64,000 nt of DNA from Porphyrobacter sp. TH134 (GTDB lineage Bacteria; Pseudomonadota; Alphaproteobacteria; Sphingomonadales; Sphingomonadaceae). Made by a program: the position numbers and the translations under genes. The notes beneath the pieces are model-generated. The model was given only the letters and a program-made list of their open reading frames with translations. It had not been told where the DNA came from and made no database searches. Below are positions 1-10,100 of the stretch, piece by piece. Numbering within the stretch: position 1 is the stretch's first letter; the number at the start of each line of letters is the position of its first letter. The DNA is taken from positions 1 through 64,000 of the forward strand of contig NZ_PKRO01000002.1 in NCBI RefSeq assembly GCF_002855495.1, in the 5' to 3' direction.

Positions 1-133
1 CGAGGCCGGCTTCTGATCCCTTGCATCAAAAGACACCCCCCTGTCCTCACTCGATGTCCCAGAAAAATCAAACTGGCCCGGCTTTCGCAACAGGTCTAAT
101 GAAGCCGGTTTCGCCTTTGCCCAAAGCGTCGAG

Positions 134-475
134 GTGGAGCGGCTGGTCAACGAATCGGCCGAATATCCCAAACGCGGGCTGCGACTCGGCTTGTGTTTCC
201 CGGTGACCGTCAACACGCTGACGGGGCGGTTTGCGGCGGTGGTCGAAAACCTGTCGCAGCAAGGTGCGCGGATCAGCTGCGAAGGCCTGCTGGCGATCGA
301 TCAATCCGTGCGGGTCGAAGCACCGGGGCTGGACGGCGAAACCCGCGATGTGCGCGCCAAGGTGCGCTGGCGGCGCGATCAGCATTACGGGCTGGTGTTT
401 GACGACACCTTTGCGCTGGGCGATTTCGCCCGGCTGGCCGCACGGCTTCAGGCCCCGGCGCTGCTCGAAAGCTAG
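134..475 (+). CDS. PilZ-domain protein
   Basis: Small (113 aa) single-domain protein with PilZ features: an N-terminal KRGLRLG segment resembling the RxxxR c-di-GMP arm, then VVENLSQQGARISC, matching the D/NxSxxG motif, and a beta-rich end (KVRWRRDQHYGLVF). It probably binds cyclic di-GMP or is a degenerate PilZ adaptor. The frame is open upstream to a stop at 14-16 but has no ATG. GTG at 134 is the only usual start codon I find in frame, so the N-terminus is uncertain. It converges on msrB. Confidence 0.75.
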   Translation: MERLVNESAEYPKRGLRLGLCFPVTVNTLTGRFAAVVENLSQQGARISCEGLLAIDQSVRVEAPGLDGETRDVRAKVRWRRDQHYGLVFDDTFALGDFARLAARLQAPALLES

Positions 476-484
476 CCGCGCCGA

Positions 485-988
485 TCAGGCGGGGACGAAC
501 TTCAGCGCGACCCCGTTGATGCAGTGCCGCTTGCCGGTGGGCTTGGGGCCATCATCGAAGATATGACCCAGATGCCCGCCGCAGTCCGCGCAGTGAACTT
601 CGGTGCGGGGGTAACCGATCTTGTAATCGGTGCTGGTGCCCACGGCCCCCTTGTCAGCCGCCTGCCAGAAACTGGGCCAGCCGGTGCCGCTGTTGAACTT
701 GTGCGACGAGGCATAGACCGGATTGGCGCAGCCCGCACACACGAAGGTGCCCTTGCGCTTTTCCTTGTCGAGCGGGGAGGTGAAGGCGCGCTCCGTGCCT
801 TCCTGCCGCAGCACGTAGAACTGATCGCGGGTCAGCACCTTGCGCCATTCGGCCTCGGTCTTGCCCTTGGGGAAGCTTTTGGCTTCGGCCGGCGCGGCAG
901 AGCACGCGCCGATAAAGGGCAGCGCAGCGCCAAGGGCCAGCAGGCGGCGGCGGTCAATGACGGGCAGTCGCATGGGTGTGTGTTCCAT
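485..988 (-). CDS. msrB: Peptide-methionine (R)-S-oxide reductase
   Basis: Reduces methionine-R-sulfoxide in proteins. The 167-aa protein has an export signal with RRRLLALG (Tat-like) and a lipobox-like FIGAC at residue 29, so it is predicted to act in the periplasm, possibly lipid-anchored. Two zinc-binding pairs are visible, CAGC (C84, C87) and CADC (C133, C136). The catalytic Cys is C156 in RHCING, and the GTGWPSFW substrate-site motif is present. No extra resolving Cys is evident, so an external reductant is likely. An internal Met at residue 6 is an alternative start. Confidence 0.93.
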   Translation of the reverse strand: MEHTPMRLPVIDRRRLLALGAALPFIGACSAAPAEAKSFPKGKTEAEWRKVLTRDQFYVLRQEGTERAFTSPLDKEKRKGTFVCAGCANPVYASSHKFNSGTGWPSFWQAADKGAVGTSTDYKIGYPRTEVHCADCGGHLGHIFDDGPKPTGKRHCINGVALKFVPA

Positions 989-1056
989 CGTTCACGGTCT
1001 TGGGCGTTCCAGCCTTAATACGCCCCGAACACGCCGGAAGTTTCATCCACGGCCCG

Positions 1057-2406
1057 TCAGAAGCTGGTGATCTCCACCTCAAGCTTGCGGAAGCCGTGGA
1101 CGAAGTTGGCGCGCACCCGCTCCACATCGCCCGCAACATGCACCCGCATCCGGCGCTTGTGCAGTTCCTCCAGCAGGATGCGCAGCTGCATTTCCGCGAG
1201 CCGCGCGCCCACGCAGCGGTGGATGCCATAGCCAAAGGCAAGATGCCGCCGGGCATTGTCGCGGGTGATGTCGAGCTTGTCCGGGTTGTCGAACACTTCT
1301 TCGTCACGGTTGGCGCTGAGATACCACAGCACCACCTTGTCGCCCGCCTTGATCGTCTGGCCGAACACTTCGGTGTCTTCGGTGCAGGTGCGGCGCATAT
1401 GGGCCAGCGGGGTCTGATAACGCAGGCATTCCTGCACCGCATTGGGGATGAGGTCCGGGTTCTCCTCGAAGGCTTTGCGCTGGTCGGGGAACTTGTCCAT
1501 GGCATGGATGATCCCGCTCATGGTGTTGCGGGTGGTGTCGTTCCCGCCCACGATCAGCAGCACCAGATTGCCCATGAATTCTTCGGGCCGCATCTGGTTC
1601 ATCGCGGGCGAGTGCAGCATCATCGAGATGAGATCATTGCCCGGCTCGGTATCCATCGTGCGTTCGATCCACAGCGACTGGAAATAGGCCCCCATTTCCT
1701 GAAGGAAGCCCCAGCGCATCTGATCCATCTCGCGCACACTGGCGAGCTCGGTATCCCCCGCCCAATCGGACCATAGGGTCAGCAGGTGGCGGTCTTCCCA
1801 CGGGAAGCCGAACAGGATCGCCAGCATGCCGGTGGTCAGTTCGATCGAGACTTCCTCGACCCAGTCGAAGGTTTTCCCGCGCGGCAGGCGGTCGAGCACT
1901 TCGCCGGTGCGCTGGCGGATTTCGGCTTCCATGTCGGTGACCGCGCTGGGCGTGAACTTGGGCGCGACGGTGCGGCGCTGGCCGGTGTGCTGGGGGCGGT
2001 CCATCGCGATGAACATCGGCAGCTCGCGCGGGGCATGGCCGGCGGCTTCGGCTTCTTCCTTGCTCAGCGGGTTGAGAATGGTGATCCCGCCATGCTCCCA
2101 GCTTGACGAGAAGGTTTCGGGCAGCGCCTCGATATGCTGGATCGCCTTGTGGCCGACCACCGCCCAATAGGGACCATAGGGGCTGTCCGCGATGTAATGC
2201 AGCGGCCCGGCGGCGCGCATTTCGGCGAACACAGGCTGCCAGGTGTCGTTGAAATAAATGTCCGACCGGCTGACATCCCACGGATGCGCGTGCTGAAGCC
2301 GTTCTTCGGGATGGGCGGCAAGATGCGCCTTCAGGGCATCGTAGGCGCTGGGTTCGCGCCGCACTTGCGGGCGCTCAATGGGTGTCGGGGGGGCAATCGT
2401 GGCCAT
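1057..2406 (-). CDS. Cytochrome P450, CYP153-like alkane/fatty acid terminal hydroxylase
   Basis: A 449-aa soluble class I bacterial P450. The I-helix reads IVGGNDTTRNTMSG, the ExxR motif lies in QECLRYQTP, and the heme loop is FGYGIHRCVG with the Cys ligand near residue 398. The GGNDTTRN and FGYGIHRC wording resembles CYP153 enzymes, which hydroxylate the terminal carbon of medium-chain alkanes, alcohols or fatty acids. It would need a [2Fe-2S] ferredoxin and a reductase. No ferredoxin gene is adjacent, but a ferredoxin-reductase-like flavoprotein lies at 5865-7109. GGGAGA upstream of the ATG serves as ribosome-binding site. The P450 call is certain; the CYP153 assignment comes from recall of family motifs. 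Confidence 0.88.
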   Translation of the reverse strand: MATIAPPTPIERPQVRREPSAYDALKAHLAAHPEERLQHAHPWDVSRSDIYFNDTWQPVFAEMRAAGPLHYIADSPYGPYWAVVGHKAIQHIEALPETFSSSWEHGGITILNPLSKEEAEAAGHAPRELPMFIAMDRPQHTGQRRTVAPKFTPSAVTDMEAEIRQRTGEVLDRLPRGKTFDWVEEVSIELTTGMLAILFGFPWEDRHLLTLWSDWAGDTELASVREMDQMRWGFLQEMGAYFQSLWIERTMDTEPGNDLISMMLHSPAMNQMRPEEFMGNLVLLIVGGNDTTRNTMSGIIHAMDKFPDQRKAFEENPDLIPNAVQECLRYQTPLAHMRRTCTEDTEVFGQTIKAGDKVVLWYLSANRDEEVFDNPDKLDITRDNARRHLAFGYGIHRCVGARLAEMQLRILLEELHKRRMRVHVAGDVERVRANFVHGFRKLEVEITSF

Positions 2407-2472
2407 GTTCGTCTCCCGTCAGGCAGCCTCTGGTCACGGGCCGCTCCGATCCGACTCGCATCCTGCCCTAAC

Positions 2473-2487
2473 TGACAGCCATGTCAA
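2473..2487 (-). promoter_or_regulatory. Candidate promoter -35 with overlapping inverted-repeat operator for the CYP153-like gene
   Basis: On the minus strand a perfect TTGACA (2482-2487) lies about 75 bp upstream of the P450 start. It overlaps an inverted repeat TGACA-N4-TGTCA (2473-2486), typical in size of a repressor operator of the TetR/GntR kind. The matching -10 (AGGATG at 17 bp spacing) is poor. Plausible but unproven. Confidence 0.4.
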
Positions 2488-2511
2488 TAGTGGGTTGCGA
2501 ATGGAGACTGA

Positions 2512-3771
2512 TCACGCGGCGAGGCGGCCTTTTTTCGCCTTGTCGCGCCCCGCGCCGCCCGATTTCATCACCCGCTTGCGGAACAGCATGGAACCGCCCT
2601 TGACCAGCAGCAGCACGGCGACCGCCTGCCACACCAGCACCACCGCATGGGTCCACAGCGTTTCTTCCAGCGCCGCGCGGGCGAGCATCGCGAAGGGGGA
2701 TGACAGCGGGAACACCACCGAGGTCAGCTCCAGCGTGGTGCCGATCTGGCCAATATTGGCGGCCGAGAGGAAGAACACCATCAGTTGCAGCATGGTGACC
2801 GGCATCGACATGGTCTGCACCTCGCGCACCGAGGCCGCCATTGCGCCGATGGTCAGGAACAGCGAACCGAGCAGCAGGTATGCCATCGAAAAATAGACAA
2901 TCCCCAGCGCGATGAACATCGGCCAGCCCACCGCCGGGCCGGGCAGATCGCGGAAATTGGTCTGGGTGACGGTGACGACCGCGCTTTCGGCAATCGCCCA
3001 GAAGCCCCAGCCGACCGTGCCCCACACCGCGATCCCGACGAAGGACACGCCGAGCATCGCAAACAGCTTGCCCATGAACACTGCGTCCATCGGCAGCGCG
3101 GCGGCAAGGATTTCGATGATCTTGTTGCCCTTTTCTTCCGCCAGATTGGACAAGACCATGCCGCCCAGCAGCATGGTGAGCAGGAACAGCACCATCTGCG
3201 CCGCCTGCGCGGTGCGGATGCGGTTGGTGCGTTCCGACGCGGCGCTGGTGGCGACAACCTCGCTGGTGGCTTCGGGGAAGGCAGCAGGCGATGCGCCGGT
3301 TGCGGTGGCGGCGATCAGTTCGACGGGGCCTTTCCAGCGATCGACCTGCCCTTGGGTGCCCACCACCTGCGGCGCGGCCAGCGTGCCGGTGACGATGGCG
3401 GCGTAATTACCGCGCCGCTCGTCCAGGTACGCGCGCGCATCAAAGGCGCTGCCACCCGCCGCTTCATCCACCACGCGCAGTTCGGGCACGAACCCACCCA
3501 GCTGCGGGCGCAAGGCATCACCAGCCGCGATCATCGCCGCATTGTCGGGCGCGCTCATCGCGAGGCCGACTTCGATGCTGATCGCCTGATCGGACACCGA
3601 CCGGCCAATGCTCCCCGCCAGCCCGCCGATCAGCACCGGGAACAGCGGCCCGATCAGAAAGAACAGAAAGGCGCGGCTGAACAGCACCGCGACGAAATCG
3701 CGCCGGGCGATGACCCATGCGGCCTCAAGCAGGGTGAGGCGGGGGCGGAGGGGTGCAGCGGTCTCGGTCAT
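2512..3771 (-). CDS. ABC-2 type transporter permease (NatB-like)
   Basis: A 419-aa membrane protein with an N-terminal transmembrane segment near residues 30-55, a large extracytoplasmic domain of about 150 residues, and several C-terminal transmembrane helices. This is the architecture of the NatB/ABC-2 permease family. Its ATG overlaps the stop codon of the upstream ATPase gene by 4 bp, so the two are translationally coupled and form one exporter. The substrate cannot be told; NatAB relatives export Na+ or drugs. Confidence 0.85.
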   Translation of the reverse strand: MTETAAPLRPRLTLLEAAWVIARRDFVAVLFSRAFLFFLIGPLFPVLIGGLAGSIGRSVSDQAISIEVGLAMSAPDNAAMIAAGDALRPQLGGFVPELRVVDEAAGGSAFDARAYLDERRGNYAAIVTGTLAAPQVVGTQGQVDRWKGPVELIAATATGASPAAFPEATSEVVATSAASERTNRIRTAQAAQMVLFLLTMLLGGMVLSNLAEEKGNKIIEILAAALPMDAVFMGKLFAMLGVSFVGIAVWGTVGWGFWAIAESAVVTVTQTNFRDLPGPAVGWPMFIALGIVYFSMAYLLLGSLFLTIGAMAASVREVQTMSMPVTMLQLMVFFLSAANIGQIGTTLELTSVVFPLSSPFAMLARAALEETLWTHAVVLVWQAVAVLLLVKGGSMLFRKRVMKSGGAGRDKAKKGRLAA

Positions 3772-4778
3772 GCGCGGGCTCCTTCGCTATCGGCCTGCAA
3801 CTGGCGTGCGGCGGCCTCACCCGCGATGGCGACGAAAGCATCATGCAGCCCGGCGCGTTCGATCGAGAGCGAGAGGATCCCCGCCTCGCCTTCGATCAGG
3901 CTTTTCAGCAAGGGCTCGATCCCGGTGGCAGGCAGCGGAAACTGGAAGAAATCGCCATTGCGGCGGGTGTCGGCAGGCAGGGATGACAGCCACGCGCCTT
4001 CACGGCTGCGCGTTTCCAGCCGCACCTGCGCCGGGATGCGGTCGCGTGCCGCCTCGACACTGCCAGCATAGGGCACCTTGCCCCCGGCGATGATCGCCAC
4101 GCCTTCGCACAGGCGTTCGGCATGGTGGATCACGTGGGTGGAAAAGATCACCGTCACCCCGTCATCGGCCAGCGCGCGGATCATCAGTTCCAGCTTGCCC
4201 TGATTGATCGCATCGAGGCCCGAAAACGGCTCGTCCAGCACCACCAGCCGGGGGCGGTGCACCAGCGTGCCGAGCAGCTGCACGGTCTGCGCCATGCCCT
4301 TGGACAGCTGGCGAATCTGGCGGTCCGCGGCGTAGCCGAGATCGTGGCGTTCCAGCAGCTCTGCCGCGCGGCGGCGGCCTTCCTTTAGCGGCAACCCGCG
4401 CAGCGCGCCCATAAAGGCAATCGCCTCGACACATTTCATCGCCGGATACAGCCCGCGCTCTTCGGGCAAATAGCCGATCAGCCGGCCGATATCATGCGGG
4501 CGGTCATGCCCGAACACGCGGCGCACGCCTTCATCGGGATCGATAATGCCCAGCAGCATCCGCAGCGTCGTGGTTTTGCCGGCACCATTCGGTCCGAGAA
4601 TCCCATAGATCGCGCCTTCGGGCACCGAGATATCCACCCCGTCGACCGCCCGCGTGCCGTCAAAGCTTTTGACCAGCCCGCGCGCTTCGATGGCCAGAGG
4701 GCGCGCATCCTTCGGGATCGCTACCGCGCCATCCACGTGATTGCCCGGCCTGTTGTGATCGCTTACCGCCATGTCCAT
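3768..4778 (-). CDS. ABC transporter ATP-binding protein (NatA-like)
   Basis: The 336-aa ATPase partner of the downstream permease. It shows Walker A GPNGAGKTT, Q-loop, signature LSKGM, Walker B LVVLDEP with the D-loop, and the switch His in STHVIHH. A C-terminal extension of about 100 residues is typical of the NatA/DUF4162 subgroup. The start at 4778 has an alternative Met two codons later. It is divergent from queG with only about 47 bp between them, so the promoters must overlap or be very short. Confidence 0.9.
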   Translation of the reverse strand: MDMAVSDHNRPGNHVDGAVAIPKDARPLAIEARGLVKSFDGTRAVDGVDISVPEGAIYGILGPNGAGKTTTLRMLLGIIDPDEGVRRVFGHDRPHDIGRLIGYLPEERGLYPAMKCVEAIAFMGALRGLPLKEGRRRAAELLERHDLGYAADRQIRQLSKGMAQTVQLLGTLVHRPRLVVLDEPFSGLDAINQGKLELMIRALADDGVTVIFSTHVIHHAERLCEGVAIIAGGKVPYAGSVEAARDRIPAQVRLETRSREGAWLSSLPADTRRNGDFFQFPLPATGIEPLLKSLIEGEAGILSLSIERAGLHDAFVAIAGEAAARQLQADSEGARA

Positions 4779-4825
4779 AGCCTTACGCCGTTAGCGATCA
4801 GGATTAAACGGGAGCCCTTCCGAAT

Positions 4826-5881
4826 ATGGTAAACGCCCCGGCAAGTCTTGAAGCGCGGATCGCCGAGCAGGCGAGCGCGCTGGGCTTTGCCGCCTGCGGC
4901 TTTGCCAGCGCGGGGGAGAATCCCTTGCGCGCCGCCCGGCTGGAAGAATGGCTGGGCGAAGGGCAGCATGGCAGCATGGAATGGATGGCAGCGCGGCTCG
5001 ATCACCGCCGCTCGCCCCAGGGCCTGTGGCCCGCAGCGCGCAGCGTGATCGCGCTCGGCATGAGCTATGCCCCCGCGCATGATCCGCTGGCACTGGCAGG
5101 ATCAGGCACCCACGCCCGCATCTCGGTTTATGCGCAAGGCCGCGACTATCACGATGTGGTGAAAAAGCGGCTGAAGGCGCTCGCCCGCTGGCTGGTGGCT
5201 GAGGTGCCGGAGGCGGAGGTCAAGGTGTTCGTCGACACCGCTCCAGTGATGGAAAAACCGCTGGGCGAGGCCGCGGGCATCGGCTGGCAGGGCAAGCACA
5301 CCAACATGGTGAGCCCCTCGCATGGCAGCTGGCTGTTCCTTGGCGCGATCTACACCACGCTGGACCTGGCCCCGGCCGAGCCGCACCGCGACCAATGCGG
5401 CAGCTGCCGCGCGTGCATCGACGCCTGCCCCACCGACGCCTTCCCTGCGCCTTACCGCTTGGATGCGCGGCGCTGCATTTCCTACCTTACCATCGAACAC
5501 AAAGGCCCGGTGGCGGAAGACCTGCGCGCGGGCATCGGCAACCGCATCTATGGCTGCGATGATTGTCTGGCCGTGTGCCCGTGGAACAAGTTCGCCTCTG
5601 CCGCGCAGGCGATCCGCGAATTCCTCCCCCGCGCCGAACTGGTCGCGCCCCGGCTGGCAGAGCTGCTGGCGCTGGATGATGCGGGGTTCCGGGCGCTGTT
5701 TTCCGGTTCGCCGATCAAGCGCATCGGGCGGGACCGGTTTGTGAGGAATTGCCTTTATGCGGCGGGCAACAGCGGGAACGCCGCGTTGGCAGACCAAGTG
5801 AGCGCGCTGACCACCGATGCTGACCCGGTGGTGGCAGAGGCGGCGCAGTGGGCTTTGGCGCGGCTTACATCAAATCCTTGA
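4826..5881 (+). CDS. queG: Epoxyqueuosine reductase
   Basis: Last step of queuosine biosynthesis: cobalamin- and [4Fe-4S]-dependent reduction of epoxyqueuosine in tRNA. The 351-aa protein carries [10 protein letters not shown] (catalytic Asp near residue 137), the cluster motif [12 protein letters not shown] (C191, C194, C197, C201), a further Cys at 217, and [10 protein letters not shown] (C244, C247, C251). These are the eight ligands for two [4Fe-4S] clusters. A short HEAT-like C-terminus follows. Its 3' end overlaps that of the convergent flavoprotein gene by 17 bp. Confidence 0.95.
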   Translation: MVNAPASLEARIAEQASALGFAACGFASAGENPLRAARLEEWLGEGQHGSMEWMAARLDHRRSPQGLWPAARSVIALGMSYAPAHDPLALAGSGTHARISVYAQGRDYHDVVKKRLKALARWLVAEVPEAEVKVFVDTAPVMEKPLGEAAGIGWQGKHTNMVSPSHGSWLFLGAIYTTLDLAPAEPHRDQCGSCRACIDACPTDAFPAPYRLDARRCISYLTIEHKGPVAEDLRAGIGNRIYGCDDCLAVCPWNKFASAAQAIREFLPRAELVAPRLAELLALDDAGFRALFSGSPIKRIGRDRFVRNCLYAAGNSGNAALADQVSALTTDADPVVAEAAQWALARLTSNP

Positions 5882-7109
5882 TCGCCACTTCCGGATCGGC
5901 CAGCAGCGCCGGGTCGATCTTGCCGCAGCCGCTTTCCAGCAGTTTGCGGCCCTGCACATAATCCTTCATCGTGCCGACACAGTCGAACGCAATCGGCACG
6001 CCGCTTTTCAGATAGACCACCGTAAACTTGCGCGTTGCCGGATCGCCGCGCAGCACGGTCTCATCGAAGCCGATGTTCAGCCCGGCGGTTTGCAGTTTCA
6101 GGTCATACTGGTTGGACCAGAACCACGGTAGCGCGTGATAGGGCTCCTTCTCGCCCATGATCGCCTTGGCCACGGTGTTCGCCATGTCATGCGCGTTCTG
6201 GACCGATTCGAGCCGAATCACGGCACCATCGGCAAAATCATTGGCGTGGGCGGCGCAGTCGCCGATGGCATAGATATCATCCAGCGTGGTGCGGCAGCAG
6301 AAATCGACATCGACGCCGTTCGATCCGGCCGCCCCTGCCGCAATCAGCGGCGCAACCGCCGGCACCACGCCGATACCAACGATCACCATGTCGCACGGCA
6401 CCTCTTCGCCCGTGTCGAGCCTGACGCCGGTGACCCGGCCCTCCGCCTCGCCCAGCACCGCCTGCACGCCGGTTTCCAACCGCACGTCAACGCCCTGCCG
6501 GCGGTGTTCCTCGGCATAGAAGGTGGACAATTCCTCCCCCGCGACACGCGCCAGCAGGCGGGGGAGCATTTCGACCAGTACCACTTCGCAGCCGAGCTTG
6601 CGCAGCACAGCGGCGGCCTCCAGCCCGATATAGCCGCCGCCGATCACCACCGCGCGCTTGGCTCCATCGGCCAGCGCGGCCATCATCGCATCGGCATCGG
6701 CCTTGTCGCGCACATAGAAAACGCCGGGCAGCACCGCGCCGGGCACCGGCAAGCGCCGCGGGTCGCCGCCACCTGACCAGATGAGCTTGCGATAGGTCAC
6801 GCTTGCGCCATCGCTGAGGGTCAAGGTGTGGCTGGCCGGATCGATCCCTGTCACCGCCGCGCCCAGCCGCAAGGCGATATCCTTGTCCGCCCAGAACTTT
6901 TCGGGCCGGATCATGATCCGTTCAAACCCCTTGTCGCCGGCCAGATATTCCTTGGACAGGGGCGGGCGTTCGTAAGGCGGCGCATCATCGCGCCCGATCA
7001 TCAGGATCGAACCTTCGAACGCGTGCTGGCGCAGCGCGATCGCGGCCTGCGCGCCGCCGTGGCCGGTGCCGACGATGACGACGTCTGCGTGGCTGTGGTT
7101 GGATGTCAT
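5865..7109 (-). CDS. FAD-dependent ferredoxin/rubredoxin reductase-type pyridine nucleotide oxidoreductase
   Basis: A two-dinucleotide-binding-domain flavoprotein of about 414 aa: FAD motif [14 protein letters not shown] at the N-terminus, the NAD(P) Rossmann motif [16 protein letters not shown] in the middle, and the second FAD motif YAIGDCAAH. This is the putidaredoxin-reductase/ferredoxin-NAD+ reductase family that feeds electrons to P450s or dioxygenases. An upstream ATG at 7166 extends the frame, but homologous sequence begins at the ATG at 7109, which I chose. It could serve the nearby CYP153-like enzyme (inference from family only). Confidence 0.85.
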   Translation of the reverse strand: MTSNHSHADVVIVGTGHGGAQAAIALRQHAFEGSILMIGRDDAPPYERPPLSKEYLAGDKGFERIMIRPEKFWADKDIALRLGAAVTGIDPASHTLTLSDGASVTYRKLIWSGGGDPRRLPVPGAVLPGVFYVRDKADADAMMAALADGAKRAVVIGGGYIGLEAAAVLRKLGCEVVLVEMLPRLLARVAGEELSTFYAEEHRRQGVDVRLETGVQAVLGEAEGRVTGVRLDTGEEVPCDMVIVGIGVVPAVAPLIAAGAAGSNGVDVDFCCRTTLDDIYAIGDCAAHANDFADGAVIRLESVQNAHDMANTVAKAIMGEKEPYHALPWFWSNQYDLKLQTAGLNIGFDETVLRGDPATRKFTVVYLKSGVPIAFDCVGTMKDYVQGRKLLESGCGKIDPALLADPEVAIKDLM

Positions 7110-7197
7110 TGCGACGCTATGCCCTTCGTTTAACCCTCGCGAATTGACTTGCCGCAAATTCCGCAAGGGTCAACCTGATGGTTTGAGAGGCGCTGCC

Positions 7198-10100
7198 CTA
7201 TCGCTCCAGCAGATTGCGCGCCTGGCTGGCGATCTGGGCCAGCATCGCTGCCCCCACCGGCGGACGGGCCTGCGCGCGGGCGATCAGCTTGCGGAATTGC
7301 GCCACGCCTGCGGCATTGCGCTGCGCCCAATCGGCCACCGCGCCGCGCGGATCGGCGTTGCCTGCCTTGCTGTTGGTCTTGTCCGCGATCTGCCGCCGCA
7401 AAAACTCGATCCGCATCTGCTGGAAATCCCGCGCGAGGCCGGACACCAGCAACCGTTCCCAGATATCCGAGGGCGACATGTGCGCCGCCGTGCCCTGCGC
7501 CCAATCGAGGCCCAGCAGCGCGCCGATATCGGTGAAGGCGTGGGTGAGCAGCTTGGCTTCCATTCCGCTGGCAAGCGCGGCCTGTGCAAGACCCACCGCG
7601 CCGTCGAAATCGAAGAGATTGGCGACCTTGGCGCTCAGCGCGTCAGGCGAGCCCATGGCGGCAAAGCTGGTCCGCAGCACTGTTGACCGCGCGCGCGGCT
7701 CAGCCGTCAGCAGTTCTTCGCGCCCGGCGATCAGCGCGGTCACACCGCCGCCCAACGCGCCGATCATCGCGCCCGCAGCGACTTTGCCCGATGCTGTGCG
7801 CAGCACGTCGCTCATCAGATTACCGACCGCCGCCGCCAGCCGATCAAACAGGGCGAGGCGCGCAGCTTCGGGGATGTCCGCCCCGTCCAGCTCACGCCAC
7901 AGCGGATCGAGGCCGAACAGGCGTTCTGCCACCACGAAAGCCGCGGCCACTTCAGCGAGGCCCACGCCTTCTTCTTCGGCGAGTTCAAACGGGTGGACCA
8001 TGCCCAGCCGGTTGACGATCCGGTTGGACAGGCTGGTCGCGATCATCTCGCGCCGCAGCCGGTGGGCGCGGATTTCTTGCGAATAGGCCTTGCGCATCGC
8101 TGCGGGAAAGCGCGCCAGCAGCACATCGTCCAGCACCGGGTCATCGGGCAGGGTGCTGGCTTCAATCGCGGCCTGCAAGGCCAGCTTGGCCGAAGACAGC
8201 AGCACCGCCAGCTCGGGCCGGGTCAGCCCCTGCCCGTCAGCCGCGCGCCGGACCAGCGTTTCGCCGTCCGCCAGGCCTTCGGTGCGGCGGTCGAAATCGC
8301 CCACTTCCTCCAGCCGCTCGATCAGGCGGACGTAGGCGGGCGTCGCCCCGGCGCCGCCGCTTTCGGCAATCGACAGGGCCAGCGCCTGCAAGCGGTTGTC
8401 CTCCAGCACCAGCGCGGCAACATCATCCGTCATCGCGGCGAGCAGGGTGTTGCGCTTTTTCTGCGACAGCTTGCCGCTGGCGGTGGCAGCGGCCAGCGCG
8501 ATCTTGATGTTGACCTCGTTGTCCGAACAATCGACCCCGGCCGAATTGTCGATGAAGTCGGTGTTGATGCGGCCTCCGTTCAGGGAGAACGCAATCCGCC
8601 CGGCCTGCGTCACGCCCAGGTTCGCGCCTTCGCCGATCACGCGGGCGCGCATCTCGGTGGCATCCACGCGCAAGCTGTCATTGGCCGGATCGCCGACGGC
8701 CACGTTGTTTTCGTGCGCCGCCTTCACATAGGTGCCGATCCCGCCGAACCACATCAGGTCAACCGGCGCCTTGAGGATCGCGGTGATGAGCGCTTCGGGC
8801 TCGATATCCTTTGCATCGATGCCCAGCACCTCGCGGGCTTGCTTGCTGAGCTTGATCGACTTGGCCGTGCGCGGGAACACGCCTCCGCCCTTGGAAATCA
8901 GCGCAGGGTCATAATCCTCCCAGCTTGACCGGGGCAGCGCGAACATGCGCGCACGTTCTTTCCAGCTGGCGAGCGGATCGGGCGCAGGGTCGATGAAGAT
9001 GTGGCGGTGATCGAAGGCGGCAACCAGCTTCAGCGCCTTGGACAAGAGCATCCCGTTGCCGAACACATCGCCCGACATATCCCCGCAGCCCGCCACGGTG
9101 ACGGACTGGGTCTGCACGTCGATGCCCATTTCGCGGAAGTGGCGCTGGACGCTGACCCATGCCCCGCGCGCGGTGATGCCCATCGCCTTGTGGTCATACC
9201 CGTTCGACCCGCCACTGGCGAAGGCATCATCCAGCCAGAAATCGCGCCCCTGCGCGATGCCGTTGGCGATGTCGGAGAAGGTCGCGGTGCCCTTGTCGGC
9301 GGCAACCACGAAATAGGGGTCTTCCCCGTCGAGCACTTCGACCGCTTGCGGGTGCACCACGGTGCCATCCACGATATTGTCGGTGACCGACAGCAGCGTG
9401 CGGATGAAGATTTCATAGGCGGCGCGGCCTTCCGCTGCCCAGCCTTCACGGTCGATCGCGGGGCTGGGGAGCTGCTTGGGATAGAACCCGCCCTTCGCGC
9501 CCGTCGGCACGATCACGGCATTCTTCACGCGCTGCGCTTTCATCAGGCCCAGCACTTCGGTGCGGAAATCGTCGCGCCGGTCGGACCAGCGCAGGCCCCC
9601 GCGCGCGACCTTGCCAGAGCGCAGGTGAATGCCTTCGACGCGGACCGAATAGACGAAAATCTCGCGCCAGGGCAGCGGCTTGGGCAGGCCGGGGACGCGC
9701 GCCGATTCCAGTTTGAACGCCAGCGCCTCTGCCGCGGCAGGGTCAAAGGCGTTGGTGCGCAGCACGGCATCGATCACCGCGCGGTACAAGCGAAGCAGCC
9801 GGTCATCATTGATTGCAGTGACTTTCGCCAGCCCGCGGGTGAAGGCCCCTTGCGCGGCGGTGATGGCTTCGTCCCGGTCGCCCGCGAAGGCCGGATTGTG
9901 GCGCGCGGCGAACAGCGCGATCATCGCGGCTGTCACCTGCGGCGCGGCGACCAGCGCATCGACCACGGTATAGATCGTGTAGCTCACCCCGGTCTGGCGC
10001 AGATAGCGATAGATCGCGCGCAGCCAGTTCGCCTCGCGCGGGGCCAGCCCGGCGGCGGGGATCAGGCGGTTGAAGGGATCATCCTCGCCCACGCCGTTCA

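Noticed and set aside
4729-4742. CACGTG core as a fourth parS
   Set aside because: Flanking bases do not match the 16-bp palindrome.
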